Assembly: GCF_002150765.1 (NCBI RefSeq)
Contig: NZ_MUYM01000061.1
Span: forward strand, 1 to 64,000
Reading direction: 5' to 3'
Length of the DNA stretch: 64,000 nucleotides
Source: Lentzea kentuckyensis
GTDB taxonomy: Bacteria; Actinomycetota; Actinomycetes; Mycobacteriales; Pseudonocardiaceae
Shown: positions 16,217 to 27,037 of the stretch, in pieces
Layout of the letters: each line of letters starts with the position of its first letter
Numbering within the stretch: position 1 is the first letter of the stretch
Translations under genes and position numbers: made by a program
Notes under the pieces: model-generated
Databases searched by the model: none
Told to the model about the DNA's origin: nothing
Seen by the model: only the letters and a program-made list of their open reading frames with translations

Positions 16217-16683
16217 CAGCGACCCAGCTCGTCCCGCGCGGCGCCGAGGAACGCGACCTTGGGACCCCTCAGCTGATCCCACAGCGTGCCTTCAGCGGGC
16301 TCCTGCCACAGCACGTGGTCGAGAGCCTTCACGTAACCGCGAGCCAGCTCGTGCAGTGACGAGGCGAACAGGACGTGGATCATCCGTTCGCACACCCACA
16401 ACTCGTCGAGCACATCCAGAGCCCGCGACTTCCAGGCGGGCGTATCGTCCCGGTCCTCGGCCGCGCGTTCCGCCTGCTGGGCAACCCGGATGAACTCTCG
16501 CAACAGCTCCAGCCGCTCCGCCCGCCGCGCATCGGCCCGCTCAGCCGTCTGCTTTCGCTGGTCGTTGCGCTCGACCCGGCGCTGCACCGTGGTCTGCACC
16601 AGGAAGGAAAGGCCGCCACCGAGCACCACGCCGGTGAGGGAGAGGATCGCGACCCACACCTGTGTCTGCACGGCACGATTCAT
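16216..16683 (-). CDS. Small membrane-anchored coiled-coil protein
   Basis: A 155-residue protein with an N-terminal transmembrane segment (about 7-28) and a long charged helix rich in Arg, Glu and Gln (about 30-75) that should form a coiled coil, followed by a helical domain. It is the first gene of the three-gene cluster, and its stop overlaps the next start. Such small anchored coiled-coil proteins often scaffold partners, but no function is recognised here. Confidence 0.6.
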   Translation of the reverse strand: MNRAVQTQVWVAILSLTGVVLGGGLSFLVQTTVQRRVERNDQRKQTAERADARRAERLELLREFIRVAQQAERAAEDRDDTPAWKSRALDVLDELWVCERMIHVLFASSLHELARGYVKALDHVLWQEPAEGTLWDQLRGPKVAFLGAARDELGR

Positions 16684-16875
16684 ATCAAACGTTCTGTGTT
16701 CCCGTGCTCACTTCTGGTGAGCCTCGCCAAGGCGGCCGAGCAAAGGGGGCGGAGCAGCCACGCTGGGTCGGGACCAACCGCACCGTGGGGGGTTTGGGGG
16801 GCTCGGCCCACAAACATCATCCACGGCCGACCGGCGAAAGTGGCGAAGCCACTGAGCAGGGTCGGCCTTCGGCCG

Positions 16876-16947
16876 TGGGCGCGACAGGGTTCGAACCTGC
16901 GACCGCTCGGGTGTAAACCGAGTGCTCTTCCGCTGAGCTACACGCCC
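16876..16947 (-). tRNA. tRNA-Val (anticodon TAC)
   Basis: Read on the minus strand, the 5' end is at 16947 with acceptor strand GGGCGTG, which pairs with CGCGCCC at 16877-16883 (one G-U pair). The D-stem is GCTC/GAGC, and the anticodon stem CTCGG/CCGAG closes the loop TTTACAC, giving anticodon TAC. The T-arm has GGTTCGAACCC. The discriminator is A (16876); CCA is not encoded. A small hairpin follows at about 16861-16876. Confidence 0.95.
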
Positions 16948-16982
16948 CGACCCGGCGCCGAGAGCACCGGGGTACAGCTACA

Positions 16983-17447
16983 TCATGCCTTGAGTGAGGC
17001 TACGGCCTTCTTCCAGGCGTCCTGATCGCGGGCCTCACCCGGCGCGTTCACCTCGGCGAAGCGCACCACGCCGGCGGTGTCGATCAGGAACGTGCCCCGC
17101 AGCGCCATGCCCACGGCCTCGTTGAACACGCCGTACGACTGCGCGACGGCGCCGTGCGGCCAGAAGTCCGAGAGCAGCGGGAACTGGTAGCCCTCCTGGT
17201 TCGCCCAGGCCTTCAGGGCGAACGGGGAGTCCACCGAGATGCCCAGCACCTGGACGTTCTCGTCCTCGTACGTCGCGAGTTCGTCGCGCAACTGACAGAG
17301 CTCGCCGTTGCAGATGCCACTGAACGCGAACGGGTAGAAGACCAGAAGCACGTTCTTCGCACCACGGAACGACGACAGCGTCACAGGCTGCTTGTTGTAG
17401 TCGTTGAGCGTGAAGTCCGGGGCTTCCGAACCGACCTCGACCGCCAT
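16983..17447 (-). CDS. ahpE: Peroxiredoxin AhpE
   Basis: A 154-residue thiol peroxidase that reduces hydroperoxides and peroxynitrite. The active-site loop PFAFSGICNGELC holds the peroxidatic cysteine C46; the usual Thr of the PxxxTxxC motif is Ser. C51 is a second cysteine close by, where the mycobacterial homologue, as I recall it, has a non-cysteine. The start is ATG 17447 with GGAGGGG upstream. ahpE, DUF3052 and aceE have the same order in mycobacteria, which supports the assignment. Confidence 0.92.
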   Translation of the reverse strand: MAVEVGSEAPDFTLNDYNKQPVTLSSFRGAKNVLLVFYPFAFSGICNGELCQLRDELATYEDENVQVLGISVDSPFALKAWANQEGYQFPLLSDFWPHGAVAQSYGVFNEAVGMALRGTFLIDTAGVVRFAEVNAPGEARDQDAWKKAVASLKA

Positions 17448-17533
17448 GAAACAGACCCCTCCGGTTGACCAAGACGAATCCACGGGCGACGCAAGCACGC
17501 CCGTGGATCAACCCTATGTCAGCCCGAGTGATG

Positions 17534-17965
17534 TCAGCGCTTGGCCTTGGCGGACTTCGGCCACACCAGGCGGGTGCCGGCCCAGTCGTCGGCCACGCTG
17601 ATGTTCGAGGTCTGCGAGAGGCCAGCGGTGGGCACGGCCTCGGCGATGTCGCTCGGCTCGACGTGCCCTGGACGGCCGGTCTTCGGGGTGAGAACCCAGA
17701 TCACGCCGTCCTCGGCGAGCACGCCGGTTGCTTCCAGCAAGGCGTCGACCAGGTCACCGTCGTCTTCCCGCCACCAGAGCAGCACGATGCTCACAGTCTC
17801 GTCGGCATCCTCGTCGAGGAGGTCGCCCCCGATCTGCTCCTCGACTGCGGCACGGAGGTTGTCGTCGACGTCCTCGTCCCAGCCGAGTTCCTGGACGACC
17901 ATGCCCGATTCGATCCCGAGCTTCTCGGCGACGCCGATCTTGCCGGCGTCTTCCGCGGCGACCAC
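17534..17965 (-). CDS. DUF3052 family protein
   Basis: A 143-residue acidic protein of the actinobacterial DUF3052 family (AEKLGIESGMVVQELGWDEDVDDNLRAAVEE is characteristic), function unknown. It is conserved between ahpE and the divergent aceE in mycobacteria and is found in the same place here. GTG 17965 lies at a better distance from GGAGGA than GTG 17974, so the shorter form is preferred. The divergent promoter of aceE lies in the 320 bases upstream. Confidence 0.85.
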   Translation of the reverse strand: MVAAEDAGKIGVAEKLGIESGMVVQELGWDEDVDDNLRAAVEEQIGGDLLDEDADETVSIVLLWWREDDGDLVDALLEATGVLAEDGVIWVLTPKTGRPGHVEPSDIAEAVPTAGLSQTSNISVADDWAGTRLVWPKSAKAKR

Positions 17966-18284
17966 GGTTTTCACTCCTCCAACTACGCAAGAGCGACAGC
18001 CCTAAGACTGCCGCCAGAGTCCGTTACTCGGGCTAGCGAACACTGTCAGCTACCTCCGGCGCAACTGTTGACCACGTGACACGCCGTAACAGGGACCCCT
18101 GTGGAGATCCCTGGACTGCCATAAGGCACGCTCTACATACCTCTTATCGCGCGCGCGTGAGCGACACGATCCAGAACTACCGATCAGTAGCGGTGACGAA
18201 GTCGTCGCGCAAGGACAACGATAGGAGTGCGTGGCACGGTTTCCGGGCCACGCGAAGTACCGCCAACGAAGCCGAGGAGACACC
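17966..18284. other. Divergent intergenic region upstream of aceE
   Basis: About 320 bases between DUF3052 (minus) and aceE (plus). It must hold both promoters. TTGACC at about 18068 next to a CACGTG palindrome is the most promoter-like element I can see, but a matching -10 at the right distance is not clear. No RNA gene or long hairpin is evident. Confidence 0.35.
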
Positions 18285-21044
<2,760 letters not shown>

Positions 21045-21059
21045 CCGCTGGTACCTCGG

Positions 21060-21091
21060 AAGGGCCGTCCCGCACGCGCGGGGCGGCCCTT
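21060..21091 (+). terminator. aceE terminator hairpin
   Basis: AAGGGCCGTCCCGC (21060-21073) pairs with GCGGGGCGGCCCTT (21078-21091) around ACGC, with one G-U pair. It begins 15 bases beyond the aceE stop. Confidence 0.88.
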
Positions 21092-21221
21092 CTCGCGTCC
21101 TGAGGGCGTACACCCGCGATCGTGAACCCCCGAGCGCCGGTAGACGGTTTCGGCGTCCTCAGCGGCCTGCAGGACGGCAATGCGGTGGCCCTCACCGCGT
21201 GCACATACCTAGGTTGCGGGC

Positions 21222-22010
21222 ATGCAGGACGAGCCCTACGACCGCCTCGCGGACCTCGGCCACACCAACCCCGGCGAGCGCCGCGGATCGACCGTCACTC
21301 ATCCGGCACAACCGTGGACGACGACCGTGCACGCGTTCCTCCGCCATCTGGAGGCCGAAGGGTTCGAGGCCGCGCCACGCGTCGTCGGCCCCGGCTTCGA
21401 CGACGCCGGCAACGAGGTCCTGACCCGGCTCGACGGCACGATCCTCGCCGAGCAGGTGTGGCCGGATCCGGAACGGTCGCTCCACGAACTCGGCACGACG
21501 CTCCGGCGGCTGCACGAGGTGAGCCGGTCGTTCACGCCGCCGCCGGACGCGCGGTGGATGCCGTGGACGTTGCGCAGCCGTGCGGACGACGCCGTGATCA
21601 GCCACGGCAACATCGCGCCCTGGCACGTCGTGTTCGACGCCCGACGCCCGACCGGCCTCATCGGCTGGGAGTACACCGGGCCGGTCGAGCCGCTCGACGA
21701 GGTCGCCGTCACCGCCTGGTACTGCGCGCAACTGTTCGACGACGACGTCGCCGAACGCATCGGCCTCCCGCCGGCGGCGATCCGCGCCGAGTGGTTCCGC
21801 GGCTTTCTCGACGGCTACGGCCTGCCGCGCGACAAGCGAGCGGACCTCGTCGACCGCGTCCTGCGCTTCGTCATCGCCGACAACGGCTGGTACGCGCGCA
21901 TGCACGGCTTCACCCGCGAGTCACGCGACGCCGACGGGCTCTGGACGCTGGCCTGGCAGTCGCGCGCCGCTCTGTTCACCCTCGAACACCGCGCCCTGCT
22001 GGAGCCTTAG
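21222..22010 (+). CDS. Aminoglycoside phosphotransferase-like protein, kinase residues lost
   Basis: A 262-residue protein of the APH/choline-kinase fold. The expected catalytic motif HGDxxxxN reads HGNIAPWHV, and the metal-binding DWE reads GWEYTGPVEPLDEVA. Both key Asp residues and the Asn are thus replaced (by Asn, Gly and His), so phosphotransfer is doubtful; it may be a pseudokinase. The gene stands alone between the aceE terminator and a convergent peptidase gene, and its TAG stop lies inside the stem of the hairpin at 22004-22055. Confidence 0.75.
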   Translation: MQDEPYDRLADLGHTNPGERRGSTVTHPAQPWTTTVHAFLRHLEAEGFEAAPRVVGPGFDDAGNEVLTRLDGTILAEQVWPDPERSLHELGTTLRRLHEVSRSFTPPPDARWMPWTLRSRADDAVISHGNIAPWHVVFDARRPTGLIGWEYTGPVEPLDEVAVTAWYCAQLFDDDVAERIGLPPAAIRAEWFRGFLDGYGLPRDKRADLVDRVLRFVIADNGWYARMHGFTRESRDADGLWTLAWQSRAALFTLEHRALLEP

Positions 22011-22055
22011 CAATGGGTCTTTTGCGGACGAAGTCCAATGACTCATTGCTAAGGC
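22004..22055. terminator. Bidirectional hairpin overlapping a stop codon
   Basis: A 16-bp stem, GCCTTAGCAATGGGTC (22004-22019) with 22040-22055, has a single mismatch and a 20-base loop. The TAG stop of the upstream gene is inside the left arm. It lies between convergent genes and could terminate both. Confidence 0.75.
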
Positions 22056-22086
22056 GCTGGTCAGGCCAACCGATATATCAGTTGGG

Positions 22087-23259
22087 TTAGCACTGGGCGA
22101 CGGGCTGGGCCGCCAGGAGTGGTCCGTCGGCGCGGGCGTCGAGCAGGAGCGGGATCAGCGCACGGGCCTCCTGCTTCAGCGGCACGATGCGGTCGCCGCC
22201 GCGGAGGTACTGGGAGCTGATGCCGTGCAGGGCGAGTTCGTCGGACACCTCGCGGTACTGGGCGCCGGTCAGCACGTACCCGCACGGCGGGGTCGTCAGG
22301 ACGTCCGAGGGATCCGGGGCCTGGTTGTCGGCGCCGCCGAAGTACACCGGGCCGGTCCGGACGGCGCGAGAAGCGGCGTTGGCGGCCTCGATCTCCGAGC
22401 GCTTCTCGCGGACGAACGACTGGGTGCCGTCCAGAGCGCGAAGGTGCGAGTCGACGCGGAAGACAGGCGTGCCGTCGCCGTTGGTCTCGACCAGCAGCCC
22501 CATGCCGTGCTTCAGGCCACCGGTGTTGCGGAGGATGCGTTCCTGATGGTCACCGGCGATCTGGCCGACCGGTTCACCGGTCACCGGGTCGACGAGGATG
22601 CCGTAGACGCCCGACGTGCGGCCGGCGGCCTCGACGGACGGGCGGATGTACGAGCGGGACAGCGTCTCGGAAAGCGAGTGAACGCCAGGAGCGACGTTGA
22701 GGTTGCGCGGCCACAGCCAGAGGACGTCCTTCACGTAGTACGGCTCGGAGGGGCCGAACTCGTGGAGGTCGTGGATGACGTCAGGCTTCCAGTCGCGGAT
22801 CACCGAAGCCATCGCGCGGGCCTCGGCCGAGCGCAGCAACAGGTGGTCGCGGTTGATGTCGACGCCGTCGGAGTTGCCGCGGGTGTCGAGCACCCGGCCG
22901 TCCGGGTTGGCGTTCGGCACGAACAGGTAGGTCACCGACGACGACCGCGGCAGTGAGCGCATGCGGATCAGGCACGCCTCGCGGCCGGCGGGCTCGTCGC
23001 CGTGCTGCGAGCAGATGAAGAGCACGACCGTGCGCGCCGACGAGGGGCCGACGCGCACGAGCTGGACGGGACGGCCCTGGGCGGTGGTCCCGATCGTCGA
23101 GACGGGGAGTCCGGTGGCGCGCAGGTAGGCCTGTTCCTCGGCCTCGGTGGTCCAGTTGCCGGTGAGTTCGAACCCGGTCCGCGGTGGCTCCTGAGCGGCC
23201 AGCGCAGGAACGGGAACCAGTAACGAAGCAGCTGCCAGTAGTGCGATCAGTCCCCTCAT
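22087..23259 (-). CDS. Secreted M14-family zinc carboxypeptidase
   Basis: A 390-residue exported metallopeptidase. A signal peptide (residues 1-22, ending ALAA) precedes the catalytic domain. The zinc ligands are H86 and E89 (QHGDEPAGRE) and H166 (IHDLHEFG); DINRDH supplies the carboxylate-binding Arg, and the Glu of LLVETNGDG is the likely catalytic base. ATG 23259 overlaps the pnuC stop (ATGA), so it is translationally coupled to a transporter gene, which explains its lack of a ribosome site. It probably releases amino acids or peptides outside the cell. Confidence 0.88.
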   Translation of the reverse strand: MRGLIALLAAASLLVPVPALAAQEPPRTGFELTGNWTTEAEEQAYLRATGLPVSTIGTTAQGRPVQLVRVGPSSARTVVLFICSQHGDEPAGREACLIRMRSLPRSSSVTYLFVPNANPDGRVLDTRGNSDGVDINRDHLLLRSAEARAMASVIRDWKPDVIHDLHEFGPSEPYYVKDVLWLWPRNLNVAPGVHSLSETLSRSYIRPSVEAAGRTSGVYGILVDPVTGEPVGQIAGDHQERILRNTGGLKHGMGLLVETNGDGTPVFRVDSHLRALDGTQSFVREKRSEIEAANAASRAVRTGPVYFGGADNQAPDPSDVLTTPPCGYVLTGAQYREVSDELALHGISSQYLRGGDRIVPLKQEARALIPLLLDARADGPLLAAQPVAQC

Positions 23260-23879
23260 AGAGGAGACTTTGCCGCCTTTGTCAACCGTTGGGCGGTACG
23301 CGTCCAGTCGAGGAACCCGTGGATCACCAGGCCCGCGAAGATCAGGTAGACGAACGCGCTGAAGTACAGGCCGGACTGGATCTGCAGCGGCACACCGACG
23401 GCGTCGACCACCAGCCACACCAGCCAGAACTCGACCAGGCCCAGTCCCTGCAGCGCGAAGGCCAGGATCGTGCCGACGAAGATCGCGGCGTCCGGCCACG
23501 GCGCCCACGAGGCGTTCAACGCGTCGAGCACCAGCGCGAACGCAACCGTGCTGATGACGAAAACGCCCGCTACCGCACTACGTTCCCGCCACGAACCGGT
23601 CCGCACCACGACGCCGAAGACCGGGTCACGGCGGCGCACCCACGCGTACCAGCCGTAGATCGCGATCAGCCCGACGACGACCTGACGCGTCGCGAGGCCG
23701 CCGAGATGCGCGGACAGGTAGACGGTGAAGAGCAATGCCACCGAGACCAGTTGAACGGGCCAGGTCAAGAGTGAACGACGCTGCGCCAGGAAGACGACAG
23801 CGAGCGCCAGCACCTGGCCGACCAGCTCCGTGTACGCGATCTTCTGGCCGAAGATCGTCAATCCCACCTCGTACCACAC
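23256..23879 (-). CDS. pnuC: PnuC-like vitamin precursor transporter
   Basis: A 207-residue integral membrane protein with about seven helices. AIYGWYAWVRRRDP and LQGLGLVEFWLVWLVVDAVGVPLQ are the signature regions of PnuC transporters, which carry nicotinamide riboside (or thiamine/riboflavin in close relatives) by facilitated diffusion driven by intracellular phosphorylation. The start is GTG 23879, nine bases after GGGGGA. No riboswitch-like fold is evident in the short 55-base divergent region upstream. It is coupled to the M14 peptidase gene. Confidence 0.87.
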   Translation of the reverse strand: MWYEVGLTIFGQKIAYTELVGQVLALAVVFLAQRRSLLTWPVQLVSVALLFTVYLSAHLGGLATRQVVVGLIAIYGWYAWVRRRDPVFGVVVRTGSWRERSAVAGVFVISTVAFALVLDALNASWAPWPDAAIFVGTILAFALQGLGLVEFWLVWLVVDAVGVPLQIQSGLYFSAFVYLIFAGLVIHGFLDWTRTAQRLTKAAKSPL

Positions 23880-23934
23880 GGCTTGTTCCCCCGTGGTTCA
23901 GTCGCCGTATACCGGTGTTTCCTACGTTGCCACC

Positions 23935-25023
23935 ATGTCATCTTCCTTAGCACTGGCGCTCGTGCCTTTGTTCCTCACCGCACCAACTACGCCGGTAATC
24001 ACACCAACGGCCGTCACGCAGACGTTCGAGGAACCCGCCGACGCGGACGACCCGGCCATCTGGGTGAACCCGCGCGACACCGAGCGCAGTGTGGTCCTGG
24101 GCACACTCAAGGAGGGCGGCCTGGCGGCGTTCGACCTGAACGGTCGCACGATCGGCGTCTACCCGGCGCCGCGGCCACCCACGCCGGACGCGAAACCCGG
24201 CCGTTTCAACAACGTCGACGTCGTCGGGAACCTGGCGTTCGTCAGCGACCGCGGCCGTGATCGTGTCCGGGTGTTCCAAGTGGACGAACGCGGCGCGAAG
24301 GACGTCACGAACCCCGCCACCAAGCCGGTGTTCAGCAAGACCGAACAAGAGGTCGAAGGCCAGCACAACGTCTACGGCCTCGCCGCCGGGCACATCAACG
24401 GCAGGGACGTCGTCGTCACCAGCCGGCGCAACGAGACCAGCATCGCGTTCCTCCAGGTCACCAAGGACAGGACGTACGACACCAGGAAGGTGTCCACTCT
24501 GGACCTGCCGAGCACCTTCACCCTCCCGAACGGCAAGCAGTGGACGGTGTGCGGTGAGCCCGGCGAGGGCCCGCAGGTCGAGGGCATGGTGATCGACGAG
24601 CGCACGAACACCCTGTACGCCGCGCAGGAGGACGTCGGCATCTGGCGCATCCCGTTGCGCGCCAACGGCTTCGGCAAGCCGCAGCTGGTCGACGAAGTGC
24701 GAAGCTGGGGCGCGCCGCAGAAGTACAACCCCGAGACCGAGGAATGTGAACAGGACGGCCCCGACCCCGGCTTCGGCGGCCAGTGGCTCGAAGCCGACGC
24801 CGAGGGCCTGACCATCGCGGACGACGTGCTGATCGCGTCCAGTCAGGGCGACTCGCGGTTCGTCGCGTACCGCAAGGCGGACATGACGCCGCTCAGGGAC
24901 TTCAGGATCAAGGACGTCGAGCACTCCGACGGCGCCGACATCGTCCTCGGCAAGCTCAACCTGCTCGTCGTGCACGACGGCGAACGTCCGAACGGCACCG
25001 GTTTCGCGTTCATCAGGTTCTAA
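23935..25023 (+). CDS. Secreted beta-propeller phytase
   Basis: A 362-residue exported 3-phytase of the BPP (Bacillus-type, calcium-dependent) family that removes phosphate from inositol hexakisphosphate. An N-terminal signal segment (about 1-22) precedes the propeller. DDPAIWVNPRDTERSVVLGTLKEGGLAAFDLNG is the diagnostic first blade; EADAEGLTI and SSQGDSRFVAY are further family regions. The start is ATG 23935. It is divergent from pnuC and runs directly into the AlkZ-like gene nine bases downstream. Confidence 0.88.
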   Translation: MSSSLALALVPLFLTAPTTPVITPTAVTQTFEEPADADDPAIWVNPRDTERSVVLGTLKEGGLAAFDLNGRTIGVYPAPRPPTPDAKPGRFNNVDVVGNLAFVSDRGRDRVRVFQVDERGAKDVTNPATKPVFSKTEQEVEGQHNVYGLAAGHINGRDVVVTSRRNETSIAFLQVTKDRTYDTRKVSTLDLPSTFTLPNGKQWTVCGEPGEGPQVEGMVIDERTNTLYAAQEDVGIWRIPLRANGFGKPQLVDEVRSWGAPQKYNPETEECEQDGPDPGFGGQWLEADAEGLTIADDVLIASSQGDSRFVAYRKADMTPLRDFRIKDVEHSDGADIVLGKLNLLVVHDGERPNGTGFAFIRF

Positions 25024-25032
25024 CCTGTCCCC

Positions 25033-26073
25033 ATGGGGATCTTGAGCCGACAGCAGCTCAACCGGGCGCTGATCGAACGGCAGATGCTGCGCGAGCGCGC
25101 TGACCTCGGCGCGTTCGCCACCATCGAACGTCTCGTCGGCATCCAGGCGCAGGAACCGAAATCGCCCTACATCGGCCTGTGGACCCGCCTGAACCACTTC
25201 CAGCCGCAGGAACTCGAAGACCTGCTCGTCAGCAGGCACGTCGTCCGCATCCTGCTCATGCGCGGCACGATCCACCTGGTCAGTGCACAGGACGCCCTCG
25301 CGTTGAGGCCGCACATGCAGCTCAGGCTGGACCGCGAGCTGCAGAGCGGCCCGTTCGCGAAACGACTGCGCGGCCTCGACCTCGACGCCGTCGCCGAAGC
25401 CGGTCGCAAGATCCTCGACGAGACCCCGCAGGGCACCGCGGATGTCGGCAAGCTGCTCCAGCAGCACTGGCCGGACCGCGAGCACACCGTCCTCGGCAAC
25501 GCGCTGCGCAACAAGCTCGCCCTCGTCCAGCTCCCGCCGCGCGGCCTGTGGCACCGCAGCGGCCGCGCGATCTGCACGCCCCTCGAAGCCTGGCTCGACC
25601 AGGAACAGCACGCCATGCCCCGCGAACGGCTCGTGCTGCGCTACCTCAGGGCGTTCGGCCCGGCGACGGTCATGGACGCCCAGCAGTGGTCCGGCCTCAC
25701 CAAACTCGCCGAGGTCTTCGAGCAGCTCCGCCCCCAGCTCGTGACGTTCCGCAACGAGGCCGGCAAGGAGCTCTTCGACCTGCCCGACGCGCCACGTCCC
25801 GACCCGGAAACACCACTACCGGTCCGCCTGCTGCCCGAGTTCGACAACATCCTGCTCGCGCACGCCGACCGCCGCCGGGTCATCGCGGACGACCGGCTCG
25901 GCGTGGTCGTCGGCGGCAAACCGACAGTGCTCGTCGACGGCTACGTCGTCGCCACCTGGTCCGTCGCCAAGGACAGGACGATCACCGTCGACTACCTCGA
26001 AAACGTGCCCCACACGAAGAAGAAGGCGGTCGCCGAGGAGTGCGACCGCCTTCAGGACTGGATCAGGACGTGA
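25033..26073 (+). CDS. Winged-helix protein, AlkZ/YcaQ-like DNA glycosylase family
   Basis: A 346-residue protein of the HTH_42 family. Residues Q38-A-Q40 (LVGIQAQEPKSPYIGLWTRL) match the QxQ catalytic motif of AlkZ-type DNA glycosylases, which excise alkylated bases or unhook interstrand crosslinks; the first helices and the C-terminal winged-helix domains also fit. In Streptomyces such enzymes protect producers from their own DNA-damaging antibiotics. It follows the phytase gene by nine bases. Activity is inferred from the motif only. Confidence 0.8.
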   Translation: MGILSRQQLNRALIERQMLRERADLGAFATIERLVGIQAQEPKSPYIGLWTRLNHFQPQELEDLLVSRHVVRILLMRGTIHLVSAQDALALRPHMQLRLDRELQSGPFAKRLRGLDLDAVAEAGRKILDETPQGTADVGKLLQQHWPDREHTVLGNALRNKLALVQLPPRGLWHRSGRAICTPLEAWLDQEQHAMPRERLVLRYLRAFGPATVMDAQQWSGLTKLAEVFEQLRPQLVTFRNEAGKELFDLPDAPRPDPETPLPVRLLPEFDNILLAHADRRRVIADDRLGVVVGGKPTVLVDGYVVATWSVAKDRTITVDYLENVPHTKKKAVAEECDRLQDWIRT

Positions 26074-27037
26074 AGTCCCGCAACGGCTTCCACCACGCCG
26101 GGTGGTCGCGGTACCAGGCGACGGTGTCCGCCAGCCCCTGCTCGAACGACACCAGCGGCTCGTAGCCGAGCTCGGCGCGGATCTTCGTGTCGTCCAGCGC
26201 GTACCGCTGGTCGTGCCCGAGCCGGTCGGCCACCCGCTTGACGAGCGCGGGCCCCGCGCTGCACAGATCCAGCAGAGCCTCGGTGATCTGCAGGTTGGTG
26301 CGCTCGTTGCCGCCACCGACGTTGTAGATCTCGCCGGAACGCCCCGAGGTGAGCACCAGCTGGATCGCCCGGCAGTGGTCGGACACGTGCAGCCACTCCC
26401 GCACGTTCGACCCGTCCCCGTACAACGGCACCTGAACGCCGTTGAACAGGTTCGTGATGAACAACGGGATCAGCTTCTCCGGATGCTGGTACGGCCCGTA
26501 GTTGTTGGAGCAGCGCGTGATCGACACGTCCATGCCGTGGGTCCGCCAGTACGCGCGGGCGATCAGGTCACTGGACGCCTTCGAGGCGGCGTAAGGAGAG
26601 TTCGGCTGCAGCGGCCACGTCTCGGTCCAGGCGCCCTCGTCGATCGACCCGTAGACCTCGTCGGTGGACACGTGCACGACCCGGGACACGCCGGTCCGGC
26701 GGCAGGCCTCCAGCAACGTCTGCGTGCCGAGCACGTTGGTGAGCACGAAGTCCGCGGCCGCCGTCAGCGAACGGTCCACATGCGACTCGGCCGCGAAGTG
26801 CACCACCGCGTCGTGGCCGGGCAGCAGCTCCAGCAACAGCTCCAGGTCGCAGATGTCGCCTTCCACGAACGACATCCGCGGATGCGACGAAGGCAGGTTC
26901 GCGCGGTTTCCCGCGTACGTCAGCTTGTCCAGCACGGTGACGTGCGCGTCCTCGTAGCCCGCGTACCCGCCGTCGAGCAGGGTGCGGACGTAGTGCGAGC
27001 CGATGAACCCGGCCGCCCCGGTAACCAGCAGCTTCAC
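26063..27037 (-). CDS. rmlB: dTDP-glucose 4,6-dehydratase
   Basis: A 324-residue NAD-dependent enzyme that converts dTDP-glucose to dTDP-4-keto-6-deoxyglucose, the branch point for rhamnose and other deoxysugars. The cofactor loop TGAAGFIG (6-13), the catalytic T125-D126-E127 and Y149-x-x-x-K153 (YAASK) are all present. GTG 27037 overlaps the stop of rmlA (GTGA). The end overlaps the convergent AlkZ-like gene by 11 bases. No epimerase (rmlC) or reductase (rmlD) gene follows in the window. Confidence 0.95.
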   Translation of the reverse strand: MKLLVTGAAGFIGSHYVRTLLDGGYAGYEDAHVTVLDKLTYAGNRANLPSSHPRMSFVEGDICDLELLLELLPGHDAVVHFAAESHVDRSLTAAADFVLTNVLGTQTLLEACRRTGVSRVVHVSTDEVYGSIDEGAWTETWPLQPNSPYAASKASSDLIARAYWRTHGMDVSITRCSNNYGPYQHPEKLIPLFITNLFNGVQVPLYGDGSNVREWLHVSDHCRAIQLVLTSGRSGEIYNVGGGNERTNLQITEALLDLCSAGPALVKRVADRLGHDQRYALDDTKIRAELGYEPLVSFEQGLADTVAWYRDHPAWWKPLRDFTS

